Shown here: positions 1 to 7,685 of the stretch, one piece after another
Numbering within the stretch: position 1 is the first letter of the stretch
Layout: each line of letters begins with the position of its first letter
DNA from: Actinoplanes utahensis
GTDB taxonomy: Bacteria; Actinomycetota; Actinomycetes; Mycobacteriales; Micromonosporaceae
NCBI RefSeq assembly: GCF_016862455.1
Contig: NZ_BOMZ01000056.1
Coordinates: 1-36,257, forward strand
Length of the DNA: 36,257 nucleotides
Direction: 5' to 3'
Notes under the pieces: model-generated
The model's input: only the letters and a program-made list of their open reading frames with translations
Databases searched by the model: none
Told to the model about the DNA's origin: nothing
Translations under genes and position numbers: made by a program

Positions 1-204
1 GGGGGGCCACCGCATTCGGCCCGGTGGCCGCGTTGCGGTCCGGACCACCGCGGACCTCGCGCGGGAGCCACGGGACGGATCGGGCTCGGCGGGAGGTGTG
101 GCCCGTACAAAATGGTGATGGTTTCTGCTGTTTCTACATTGGAAATCTGGGACATTTTGCCCGAATCGGTAGCGGTTGGCCGGTTTTAGCGGCACAGTGA
201 TGGA
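1..204. other. Gene-free left edge with AT-rich promoter-like patch
   Basis: I see no convincing coding frame in the first 204 bases; the reverse frame here has no ribosome-binding site or recognisable protein. Bases about 110-190 are clearly more AT-rich than the rest of the window (runs such as ACAAAATGG and CATTTTGCCC), which in a genome of this composition usually marks a promoter. It probably drives the small gene starting at 205. TTGCCC at 157-162 could be a -35 element, but no well-spaced -10 hexamer stands out. Confidence 0.3.
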
Positions 205-411
205 ATGAACGACAGTGGGCTGGGCGGAGCAGGCTACTTCTGGTGCCTCCGCGACCACCGGGTGGAGAGCGGCGACGACGTGTGCCCCGCTCAATACCGG
301 CTCGGTCCCTACGCCACGGCTGACGACGCGACGCGGGCACTCGAGACCGTCGAGAAGCGCAATGCCGAGTGGGATGCCGAGGACGCCCGCTGGACAGGGG
401 AAGCCGGCTGA
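205..411 (+). CDS. Small SPOR-like hypothetical protein (68 aa)
   Basis: This 68-residue protein begins with a short Gly-rich lead, then an aromatic core (YFWCLRDHRVE), a segment reading YRLGPYATADDATRALE and a charged C-terminal helix. I recognise the pattern (YFWCL, then LGPYAT plus an Ala/Glu helix) as that of small actinobacterial proteins usually annotated as SPOR-domain-like or hypothetical. The LGPYAT helix segment is reminiscent of the second half of a SPOR repeat, which binds denuded peptidoglycan in other proteins, but this chain is barely one SPOR unit and has no signal peptide or membrane segment, so a cytoplasmic role is as likely. The ATG at 205 is preceded only by a weak GTGATGGA element. 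It sits 90 bp upstream of the giant repeat protein and may share its transcript. Confidence 0.7.
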   Translation: MNDSGLGGAGYFWCLRDHRVESGDDVCPAQYRLGPYATADDATRALETVEKRNAEWDAEDARWTGEAG

Positions 412-501
412 CGTAACCGCCGCTCCGGTCCGTCCGAGCCGGAGCCGCGCGTCTCCCGGCACAGACGTGCCCGCAGTCATTCCGCAAGGAGGAACACCTC
501 G

Positions 502-3500
502 ATGCCCGCTGCCAAAAAGGCACCGACCAGGCCCGCTGCCTCCGGCGCGGGCCTCAAACCCAGAACCACCGCTTCGGGTACGGGAAGCCGCGCGGCCGCC
601 ACGCCCGCCGCATCCGCCAGGGCGGCCGGGGTCGCTTCGGGCGCTTCGGCTGCTTCGGGTGCTTCGGGCGCTTCGGGTTCTACGGGCGCTTCGGGCGCTT
701 CGGGCGCGAAAACCCGCCAGGACAGCCGGTCCACGGCGAAGACGTCGGCCGTGTCCGCTGCCGCCGCTGCGGGCTCGGGCAGGAAGCCGGCATCCGGCGC
801 GGGTACGAAGCCGGTTTCCAGCGCGGGCAAAGAACCGGCTTCCCACGCGGTGAGGAAGCCGGTCGCCGGCGCGGGTAGGAAGCCGGTTTCCGGTACCGGC
901 GCGGCTGGTGGCAAGGGCGCGGTCGCCAAGAACACGAGTGCGGCTCCGAAGGGCGTGAAACCGTCCGCGGTGGCTCCGGGGCGGGCCGCGACGGTACGGG
1001 CGAAGCGTGCGGAAGCGACCGTCGCGGAACCGGTGGCTACGACGCGGGGACGGAAAACGGCAGCGGTTCCGGCCGCCGTGACGAAGGCGGGAAGCCGGGG
1101 GACGGCTGCGAATTCTGCCGCCGTGACGAAGGTGGGAAACCGCGGGACTGCTGCGGCTTCTGCCGGTCCGGTGAAGGTGGGAAGCCGGGGGGCGGCGAAA
1201 GCCGCCGAACCGAAGAAGGCCGGTGTGCGGTCCGTCGCCGAGCAGGTCGCCGGAAGCCGTGTCGTCGGCAAGCAGCGGGTGGAGAAGCAGACCGCGAAGG
1301 CCGGAGTCAGCGGGCGCGGGAAGACGGCCGGATCAGGGATCGTGAAGCCGCGGGCGGCAGCGCCGTCGGCGAAGTCATCGTCCGGTGTGGCGCGGCAGGG
1401 AACTGCGGCGGTTCCAGGGTCCGGGGGAACTGCGGGCAAGAAGGCCGGGATCGTGGCGGCAGCACCGGCTCGCATCCGGGCGGCTGGAACGGCGGGGACG
1501 CGGACGGCTGCGGGTGAGTCGGTGAGTTCGCGGACGCCGCAGGCCAGGACCGCTACGTCCAAGGTGACCGGGAGCGGGACGGCGGCCGGGAAGACGAGCG
1601 TCACCGGCAAGGTCGCCGCCCAGCGGACCGGCGAGAAAGCTGCCGTCGGAGCTGCGGGCAAGGCCGCACCGGCGGCGGGCAAGGGCGCACCGACTGCGGG
1701 CAAGGCCGCACCGACTGCGGGCAAGGGCGCACCGACTGCGGGCAAGGCCGTACCGGCTGTGGGGAAGGCTGCACCGGCTGCGGGCAAGATTGCGACGGCT
1801 GTGGGGAAGGCTGCACCGGCGGGGAGCAAGGCTGCGACGGCTGCGGGGAAGCCGGCTGGGCGAGCCGGGGCTGCGGCGATCAAGGCGGTTGCGGGTAAGG
1901 CTGCGACGGCGAGGTCGCTGGCCGTGGTCGGTAAGGCCGCGGGGAAGCGGGCCGCTACCAGCACGGGGACGGCTGCTTCCAGTAAAGCTTCGGTTTCCAG
2001 CAAGGCTTCGGCGGGGAAGGCCGCGCCAGTCAAAGCCGCCGCCGGGAAGTCGGCGGCCCTCAAGACGGGGACAGCACAGGCGGCTGGCGGAGTGAGCCGG
2101 ACCGCGAAGGCCGGGACGGTGAAGGCTGTCGCGAGGGACACCGCGGCCAAGGTGGTGGCGGGTAAAACAGCCCCTAGTAGCAGCACTACCAGTAAGACTG
2201 CTGGTAAGGCGATTACCGGTAAGGCCGTTGGTAGTGCAGCTACCGGTAAGGCCGTTGGTAAGGCGGCTACCGGTAAGGGCAGTGCCGGCAAGGCGGTTGC
2301 CGGTAAGACGGTTGGCATTCAGGCTGCTACCGGTAAGGGTGCTGCTGGTAAGGCGGTTGCCGGGATGGGCGCTGAGAATGTGGTGGCGTTCAAGCGGCCC
2401 GCCGAACGGGACGACACCGGGTCGGTGAGCAGCCGTAAAGCTGCGGGACGGCGTGGCGCGGGGAAGCCCGGCGGTGGGGTGACTGTTCCGATCCAGTCCG
2501 CGACCGGGGCGAAGCGGGGCGGGACAGCCGCGGGACGAGGCACCGGGTCGCGGCGGGTCGCGGCGGCGATGAGCAACCCGCCGAGGAATCAGATCACCGT
2601 CTCCACAGGGGACGACGGTTCGTGGAACGAGGACAGCGAGACGGGAACCGCCGGATACCTGGCCGTTCCGATGCGGCCGGGTGAGGCCGGTGACAACTCG
2701 ATCGACGTACGGACCTTGGCGGACACACCGTTCGTCGGAGCATGGTTCCCGCCGCACCGGCAGCCGGCGCAACCGGACGAGGAAACCGATCAGTGGGGAG
2801 CCGACCGGCCGGACCTCGAGGCGCTCGGTGACGGTGAAGCCGGAACCGATGACGACCAGCAGGACGCCGAAGGCCCGGACGAAGCCGGGACGGGGTACAC
2901 CGGGCCCGCAGACGCTGTCGAATCGGGCTGGGTGTCGACGCTCGCGCGGGTTTCGCTCGACGAGACCCCGGACACGGACGATGAAGACGGCGAATCGCCG
3001 GATTCAGCGGAGGACGCGCTGCGGAGCCGGATCGCGGCCGCGTCTGCCGAGATGGCCGGTGGGGCTTTCGACACCGAGGACGCGAATCTTCGTCCGAGTG
3101 ACGCCGTCGGCGGCGACGCGGATCTGACCGGCGCCGGGGATGGGCCGGAGAACGATCTCGACGAAGACGAAGACGAAGACGAAGACGAAGACGACGAAGA
3201 CGAAGACGCGGCTGGGACCGGGAACGAGCCGGTCGTGGCGGCGAGGGGTGGCAGGGTGCTGGCGCGTACGCCGCGGCAGTCGGCTGCCGGCCGTTCCGCT
3301 GCCGGCCGTCCGGGCAAGGCCGCTCGGGGCCGGGCGGCCTCCGCTCAGGTGACGGAGCCGGAGGAACTGGAAGAATTCCAGCAGGCCGACGAGTCGGCGG
3401 TTCTCGCCGAGCCGACCTCGGCTTCGGGACGGCGGTCCCGGACGGGCACCACCCGAGCCGCAGCTGACAAGGCCGGCGGCCGAGCCACGGCTGACAAGGC

Positions 3501-5694
3501 CGGCGGCCGAGCCGCGGCGAAGTCCGCCGGTGGCCGGGACATGGCGAGTGCCGCGGCTGCCGAAGCCGGGGAGACCGGTCCGAAACAAAGCCCGGGTACC
3601 GGGCCGTCGGTTGCCGAGACGACCGGGACCAGGGGTTCCGCTGGTAAAGCGGCAGCGAAGAGGACCACCGCGACCAAGACGGCGGCGACCCGTGGGGGAA
3701 CTGCCGGTACCCGGGGTGCTGGTTCGAGGTCGGCGGCCGCTCAGAAGGCTGTGGCGGAAGAGATCGCCGTGGCACCGAAGAAGGCAGCCGGCAGGGGCGC
3801 GACCGCAAAGAGCACCGGCCCCAGGGCGACGGGTGCCCAGGCGGCTAGTGGGAAGGCGGCTACCACTAAGGCGACGGGCACTAAGGCGGCCGGCGGCACG
3901 GCGGCCGGTACCAGAACGACGGCGGCAAAGACCGCTGCTGGGAAGGCCACTAGTGCTAAGGCTGTGGCAGGCAAGACTGCTCCGGTGAAAGCGGCTACTA
4001 CGAAGACGGCCAGCGCGAAGACCGCAGGCGCGAAGGCTGCTCCGGCCAAGGTGGGCGCGGTGAAGGCCGGCACGGCAAAGACCGTGGGTAAAGCGGCTGC
4101 GACGAAGATCGCTGGTGCCAAGACCACGGGCGCGGCAGCGACTGGGAGCAAGGCCGCTGGGACCAAGGCCACGGCTGGGAAGGCTGCTGCGGCGACGGCG
4201 ACCGGGACGAAAGCGACGGCCGCGAAGACTGCTGTCTCCAAGCGTGGCGGGATCAAGGCGGCACCGGCCAAATCCACGGGTACCGCGGCGCGGGGCGGCA
4301 CGGCTGCCAAGACAACTGCTACCAAGGCGACCGCTGGTAGGACAGCAGCCGCTAAGGCCACTGACGCGAAGGCGGCTCCTGCGAAGGCGGCTGCTACCAA
4401 GGCAGCCGGAGCCACCGCGACTGGTACCAAAGTCGGTGCTGCCAGGGCGACTGCTACCAAGGCCGGTGCCGGCAGGGCGACTGCTGCAAAGACGGGGGCT
4501 GCCAGGGCGACTGCTGCGAAGGCGGCCACTGCCACCGCGACGGGTACCAAGGCCGGTGCTGCCAGGGCGGCTGGTACCAAGGCCGGTGCTGCCGGGGCGG
4601 CTGGTACCAAGGCCGGTGCCAGCAGGGCGGGTGCTGCGAAGGCGACGGCTGCTAAGGCGACGGCTGCCAAGGCGGGTGCTGCTAAGGCGGGAGCCTCGAA
4701 GGCCTCGGCGGCTAAGACGGCTGCTGGGGTGAAGGCTGCGACAGGCACGGCTGCGGTGAAGGCTGTGGGTTCCAAGGCGACTGCGGCGAAGGCGGTGGGG
4801 AGCAAGACCTCGACCGCGGCGAAGGCGGGGGCCAAGAAGTCCGCGCCGAGTAGGGCAGCGGCGGCCACGGTCGCTCCGGCCAGGACGGCCAAGACGGCGG
4901 CTGCTGGGGCTACGGCGGCGAAGAGGACGGCTCGCAACGCCGTCGGGGAAGCGGCTGCGTCGGCTACCACGAGGTCGGCTGGAGCCAGGGCGGCGAAGGC
5001 GACCGCGGCGGCGGGCGCCGGTGGCACGGCGGCGGGTGCGAAGGCTACTGCGGCCAAGAGCACGGGCGCTCGCAACGCCACGGCCAAGGCCGGTGCGGCG
5101 ACTGCGGCGAGATCCGCTCCTGCCAAGGCGGGTACGGCCAGGTCGGGCACGGGGAAGGCGGCGCCTGCCAAGGCTGTTGCCGGTCGGGCGACTGCGGCCA
5201 AGGCCACTGCGACTAAGGCCACCACCGCCAAGGCGGCTACGGCTAATGCCACCACAGCCAAGGCGACTACGGCCAAGGGCACCCCGGCAAAGGCGGCTGC
5301 GGCCAAGGCCACCACCGCCAAGGCGACTACGGCTAAAGCCACCACAGCCAAGGCGACCGCGGCCAAGGGCACCCCGGCAAAGGCGACTGCGGCCAAGGCC
5401 ACTACGGCTAAGGCGACCGCGGTCAAGGGCGCCGCGGTGAAGGCGGCGAATGCCCGGACGGCTGGGGCGAAGGCCACCGGTGGTAGAGCTACGGCGGGCA
5501 AGGCGGCGAACGGTTCGACAGGGGCGGGTGCGGTGAACGCCACCGGCAACGCGGCCAAGGCGACTCGGGCTTCGCGGAGTGCGGGAGCGAACGCCGGAGC
5601 ACCCGGCCGTGCCCCGGCGGGTGCCCGCAGCGCCCGCAACACCGCCAAGGTTGAGCCGGTGGCAGCGCCGCGGGCGGCCGGTCGCCGGCGGTAG
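502..5694 (+). CDS. Giant Lys/Ala/Thr/Gly-rich repeat protein, histone H1-like (1730 aa)
   Basis: A 1,730-residue low-complexity protein. A strong AAGGAGG (486-492) lies nine bases before the ATG, which supports this frame over the long reverse-strand frames across the same DNA. Order: Ala/Ser/Gly-rich segment (about 1-90, with SGASGA runs), KPVSGAG-like repeats (about 90-135), Lys/Ala/Gly region with nine GKAAPTA-type heptads (386-448), GKAV/GKAAT repeats (about 570-625), a non-repetitive segment (about 685-790), an acidic region with 16 consecutive Asp/Glu (887-902), then about 700 residues of AKAT/TKAA pentads ending in GRRR. Lys/Ala tails of this kind occur in histone H1, the C-terminus of mycobacterial HupB and AlgP, where they bind nucleic acid. 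A nucleoid or RNA-binding role is inferred; no catalytic domain, signal peptide or membrane segment is visible. GGT and GCT codons are commoner than in neighbours, and the DNA is internally repetitive. Confidence 0.8.
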   Translation: MPAAKKAPTRPAASGAGLKPRTTASGTGSRAAATPAASARAAGVASGASAASGASGASGSTGASGASGAKTRQDSRSTAKTSAVSAAAAAGSGRKPASGAGTKPVSSAGKEPASHAVRKPVAGAGRKPVSGTGAAGGKGAVAKNTSAAPKGVKPSAVAPGRAATVRAKRAEATVAEPVATTRGRKTAAVPAAVTKAGSRGTAANSAAVTKVGNRGTAAASAGPVKVGSRGAAKAAEPKKAGVRSVAEQVAGSRVVGKQRVEKQTAKAGVSGRGKTAGSGIVKPRAAAPSAKSSSGVARQGTAAVPGSGGTAGKKAGIVAAAPARIRAAGTAGTRTAAGESVSSRTPQARTATSKVTGSGTAAGKTSVTGKVAAQRTGEKAAVGAAGKAAPAAGKGAPTAGKAAPTAGKGAPTAGKAVPAVGKAAPAAGKIATAVGKAAPAGSKAATAAGKPAGRAGAAAIKAVAGKAATARSLAVVGKAAGKRAATSTGTAASSKASVSSKASAGKAAPVKAAAGKSAALKTGTAQAAGGVSRTAKAGTVKAVARDTAAKVVAGKTAPSSSTTSKTAGKAITGKAVGSAATGKAVGKAATGKGSAGKAVAGKTVGIQAATGKGAAGKAVAGMGAENVVAFKRPAERDDTGSVSSRKAAGRRGAGKPGGGVTVPIQSATGAKRGGTAAGRGTGSRRVAAAMSNPPRNQITVSTGDDGSWNEDSETGTAGYLAVPMRPGEAGDNSIDVRTLADTPFVGAWFPPHRQPAQPDEETDQWGADRPDLEALGDGEAGTDDDQQDAEGPDEAGTGYTGPADAVESGWVSTLARVSLDETPDTDDEDGESPDSAEDALRSRIAAASAEMAGGAFDTEDANLRPSDAVGGDADLTGAGDGPENDLDEDEDEDEDEDDEDEDAAGTGNEPVVAARGGRVLARTPRQSAAGRSAAGRPGKAARGRAASAQVTEPEELEEFQQADESAVLAEPTSASGRRSRTGTTRAAADKAGGRATADKAGGRAAAKSAGGRDMASAAAAEAGETGPKQSPGTGPSVAETTGTRGSAGKAAAKRTTATKTAATRGGTAGTRGAGSRSAAAQKAVAEEIAVAPKKAAGRGATAKSTGPRATGAQAASGKAATTKATGTKAAGGTAAGTRTTAAKTAAGKATSAKAVAGKTAPVKAATTKTASAKTAGAKAAPAKVGAVKAGTAKTVGKAAATKIAGAKTTGAAATGSKAAGTKATAGKAAAATATGTKATAAKTAVSKRGGIKAAPAKSTGTAARGGTAAKTTATKATAGRTAAAKATDAKAAPAKAAATKAAGATATGTKVGAARATATKAGAGRATAAKTGAARATAAKAATATATGTKAGAARAAGTKAGAAGAAGTKAGASRAGAAKATAAKATAAKAGAAKAGASKASAAKTAAGVKAATGTAAVKAVGSKATAAKAVGSKTSTAAKAGAKKSAPSRAAAATVAPARTAKTAAAGATAAKRTARNAVGEAAASATTRSAGARAAKATAAAGAGGTAAGAKATAAKSTGARNATAKAGAATAARSAPAKAGTARSGTGKAAPAKAVAGRATAAKATATKATTAKAATANATTAKATTAKGTPAKAAAAKATTAKATTAKATTAKATAAKGTPAKATAAKATTAKATAVKGAAVKAANARTAGAKATGGRATAGKAANGSTGAGAVNATGNAAKATRASRSAGANAGAPGRAPAGARSARNTAKVEPVAAPRAAGRRR
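1657..1845 (+). repeat. Nine 21-bp in-frame repeats (GKAAPTA heptads)
   Basis: Nine direct repeats of 21 bp, each starting GGCAAG or a close variant, encode heptads of the type GKAAPTA/GKGAPTA. Neighbouring copies around 1678-1740 are almost identical at the DNA level, whereas later copies have diverged, which fits recent unit duplication. The unit is a multiple of three, so copy-number change would keep the frame of the giant protein. Confidence 0.85.
3160..3207 (+). repeat. GACGAA microsatellite encoding the acidic block
   Basis: A 48-bp run built almost entirely of GACGAA hexamers (five full units, one extra GAC, then two units plus GAC) encodes 16 alternating Asp and Glu residues in the giant protein. 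Because the unit is six bases, slippage would change the length of the acidic run without breaking the frame. Confidence 0.85.
5251..5430 (+). repeat. Two tandem 90-bp super-repeats of 15-bp KATTA units
   Basis: The C-terminal coding region is built of 15-bp units encoding KATTA-type pentads. Six units form a 90-bp higher-order repeat: 5251-5340 and 5341-5430 align base for base, including the atypical GTPAK pentad in each copy (ACCCCGGCAAAGG at 5281 and 5371), with only scattered substitutions. This indicates duplication of a six-pentad block after the pentads had already diverged. Confidence 0.85.
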
Positions 5695-5707
5695 GGATTC
5701 GAGCATG

Positions 5708-5730
5708 GCCGGCCACACCTGGCGGCCGGC
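5708..5730 (+). terminator. Candidate terminator after the giant gene
   Basis: GCCGGCC at 5708-5714 pairs perfectly with GGCCGGC at 5724-5730 across a nine-base loop, 13 bp after the stop codon of the giant gene. There is no T tract, which is common for hairpin terminators in GC-rich actinobacteria, so the assignment rests on position and the stem only. Confidence 0.35.
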
Positions 5731-5794
5731 GGCACGGTAGTGGTACGGCGGCGGGTGGGACCACGGCGAGATGCCGGGCCCACCCGCCGCTTTC

Positions 5795-5924
5795 GGTGAG
5801 GGACCGGAGCCGGGCACGTCGGGTCGAGGTGAGGGACCGGAGCCGGGCACGTCGGGTCGCGGTGGGGGCTGGAGCCGGGCAGGCCGGGTCGCGGTGGGGG
5901 CCGGAGCCGGGCAGGCCGGGGCGG
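5795..5924 (+). repeat. Four-copy minisatellite (33/33/32/32 bp) before the RNB gene
   Basis: Four head-to-tail copies occupy 5795-5827, 5828-5860, 5861-5892 and 5893-5924. Each begins GGTGAGGGACC or GGTGGGGGCC and contains GGAGCCGGGCA. The first two are identical apart from the last base; the last two lost one base. Copies are contiguous, so this is not a CRISPR array. It fills most of the 347-bp gap between the giant gene and the ribonuclease gene; nothing else is visible there apart from the hairpin at 5708. Confidence 0.85.
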
Positions 5925-6041
5925 GGTGAGGACGGGGCGGTGCTTCGGGCCTACCGAAATCGGGTGTCGGGGTTGGTGGTTGGGGGTGGTGTGCCGGTGA
6001 CCTGTGGGGGAGTGGGGGTGTGGTGCTGGTAGGAATGATCT

Positions 6042-7472
6042 GTGCCGATCAAACGGATGGTGGCGCCGCAGATCGACTTCTCGGGGCTGCGGCGGGAGTT
6101 GGGGTTGCCGGACGAGTTTCCGGAGGCGGTGCTCGCTGAGGCGGGGGTGGCCGCGCGGGACACACCCCTGCCGGAGGTGGACCGGACGGATGTCGAGTTC
6201 GTGACGATCGATCCGGCGACGTCGCGGGATCTCGATCAGGCGATGCATCTGAGCAGGCGGGCCGGCGGCGGGTTCCGGGTTCGCTATGCGATCGCGGATG
6301 TGGCGTCCTATGTGCGGCCGGGTGGTCCGATCGAGGCGGAGAGCTGGGTGCGGGGGCAGACCATCTATCTGCCGGACGGGCGGGTTCCGTTGCATCCGCC
6401 GGTGCTCAGCGAGGATGCGGTCAGTCTGCTGCCGGGCGGTGACCGGGCCGCGGTGGTGTGGACGATCGACCTGGACGCTGCCGGGGAGACGGTCGCGGTC
6501 GAGGTGGAGCGGGCGCGGGTGCGCAGCCGGGCCAAGCTCGACTATGCGGGTGTGCAGCGGCAGATCGATGCGGGGGCGGCGCCGGAGTCGCTGGCCCTGT
6601 TGCCGGAGATCGGCGCTCTGCTTGCGGGGCGGGCCGCGGACCGGGGTGCGGTGAACCTTCCGCTGCCGTCGCAGGAGGTCGAGCGGGACGCCGGCGGCTG
6701 GCGGCTGGTGTTGCGCGCGCCGCTGCCGATCGAGGAGCACAATGCGCAGATCTCGCTGCTGACCGGCATGGCGGCGGCGAAGATCATGCTGGATGGCGGG
6801 ATCGGCCTGTTGCGGACCATGCCGGCGCCGCGGCCGGAGGCGGTGGCGAAGCTCCGGGCCGCCGCGGAGCCGCTGGGCATCCGCTGGCCGGACGGGGCGA
6901 CGGTGGGCGCGGTGGTCGGGACCGTCGATCCCGGTGATCCGCGGGGCGCCGCCTTCCTGGGCCAGGCCGCGGAGCTGCTGCGCGGCGCCGGCTACACGGC
7001 CTTCGGCGTGCCCGGGGTGGAGGATCCGCCGGCCGACGTCGGTCACGGCGGTGTCGGCGCACCGTATTCGCACGTCACGGCGCCGCTGCGGCGGCTTGCG
7101 GATCGCTATGCGACGGAGATCTGCCTCTCCCTGTACGCGGGGAGCCCGGTCCCGGAGTGGACGCGCGAGGTTCTGCCGCGCCTGCCGAAGGCCATGTCCG
7201 CCACCGATCGGGTGGCGTCCGCCGCCGACCGTGGCGCGATCGACCTGGCGGAGGCGGTGCTGTTGCAGGGCCGGGTCGGTGAGGTGTTCGAGGCTGCCGT
7301 GCTGGACCGGGACGAGCCGTCCGCGAAACGGCAGCCCGGCGGCATGATCGCGCTGGATGAGCCGGCGGTGCGGGCCAAGTGTCTCGGTGACCTGCCGCTC
7401 GGGCAGCGGATCGGGGTCCGGTTGACGGCCGCCGACCCGGCGAGCCGCACGGTCCGTTTCGAGCGCGCCTGA
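6042..7472 (+). CDS. RNB-domain ribonuclease (RNase II/R family)
   Basis: A 476-residue exoribonuclease-like protein expected to degrade RNA 3' to 5' in the cytoplasm. The RNB active-site segment is visible near residues 54-68 (FVTIDPATSRDLDQA), giving metal-ligand candidates Asp57, Asp63 and Asp65. The fourth Asp of the E. coli RNase II cluster (Asp210) is Gln66 here; from memory, DLDQA occurs in other actinobacterial homologues. A second conserved motif, SHVTAPLRRLADRY, lies around 342-355 and corresponds to the family's TSPIRRYxD segment. The protein is shorter than E. coli RNase II (644 aa) and has no obvious N-terminal cold-shock domains or C-terminal S1 domain. The GTG at 6042 has AGGAA six bases upstream; an in-frame ATG at 6057 is the alternative. 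It stands alone between two tandem-repeat arrays. Confidence 0.88.
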   Translation: MPIKRMVAPQIDFSGLRRELGLPDEFPEAVLAEAGVAARDTPLPEVDRTDVEFVTIDPATSRDLDQAMHLSRRAGGGFRVRYAIADVASYVRPGGPIEAESWVRGQTIYLPDGRVPLHPPVLSEDAVSLLPGGDRAAVVWTIDLDAAGETVAVEVERARVRSRAKLDYAGVQRQIDAGAAPESLALLPEIGALLAGRAADRGAVNLPLPSQEVERDAGGWRLVLRAPLPIEEHNAQISLLTGMAAAKIMLDGGIGLLRTMPAPRPEAVAKLRAAAEPLGIRWPDGATVGAVVGTVDPGDPRGAAFLGQAAELLRGAGYTAFGVPGVEDPPADVGHGGVGAPYSHVTAPLRRLADRYATEICLSLYAGSPVPEWTREVLPRLPKAMSATDRVASAADRGAIDLAEAVLLQGRVGEVFEAAVLDRDEPSAKRQPGGMIALDEPAVRAKCLGDLPLGQRIGVRLTAADPASRTVRFERA

Positions 7473-7490
7473 CCGTCGACGGGGCCGGGC

Positions 7491-7658
7491 GCGGCCGTGC
7501 CGGAGGACGGGACCGAGTGCGGCCCTGCCGGAGGACGGGGCCGGGTGCGGCCGTGCCGGAGGCCGGGGCCGGGTGCGGCCGTGCCGGAGGACGGGGCCGG
7601 GCGCGGCTGTGCCGGAGGCCGGGGCCGGGTGCGGCCGTGCCGGAGGACGGGACCGCCG
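7491..7658 (+). repeat. Six-copy 28-bp minisatellite after the RNB gene
   Basis: Six contiguous 28-bp units (7491, 7519, 7547, 7575, 7603, 7631) share GCGGCCGTGCCGGAGG followed by A/C CGGGGCCGGGT/C. Some alternate GGACGG and GGCCGG versions. They fill the gap between the stop of the ribonuclease gene and the end of panB, which face each other. No spacers are present, so this is a simple tandem array. Confidence 0.85.
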
Positions 7659-7677
7659 CGATGGCCGCCGCGGTCCC
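7649..7677. terminator. Bidirectional terminator between RNB gene and panB
   Basis: GGGACCGCCGCG (7649-7660) pairs with CGCCGCGGTCCC (7666-7677) with one mismatch across a five-base loop. It lies between two convergent genes, 8 bp past the panB stop on the minus strand, and could terminate both. It overlaps the last unit of the 28-bp array. Confidence 0.5.
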
Positions 7678-7685
7678 GTACCCGA

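Noticed and set aside
477..7073. Very long reverse-strand open frames across the giant repeat gene (for example 613, 948 and 1,110 codons)
   Set aside because: They are antisense images of repetitive, very GC-rich coding DNA. None has a ribosome-binding site or a recognisable domain, while the plus-strand frame has a strong Shine-Dalgarno and coherent repeats.
5795..7658. Possible CRISPR arrays at the 32/33-bp and 28-bp repeats
   Set aside because: Units are contiguous with no spacers, and no cas genes are present.
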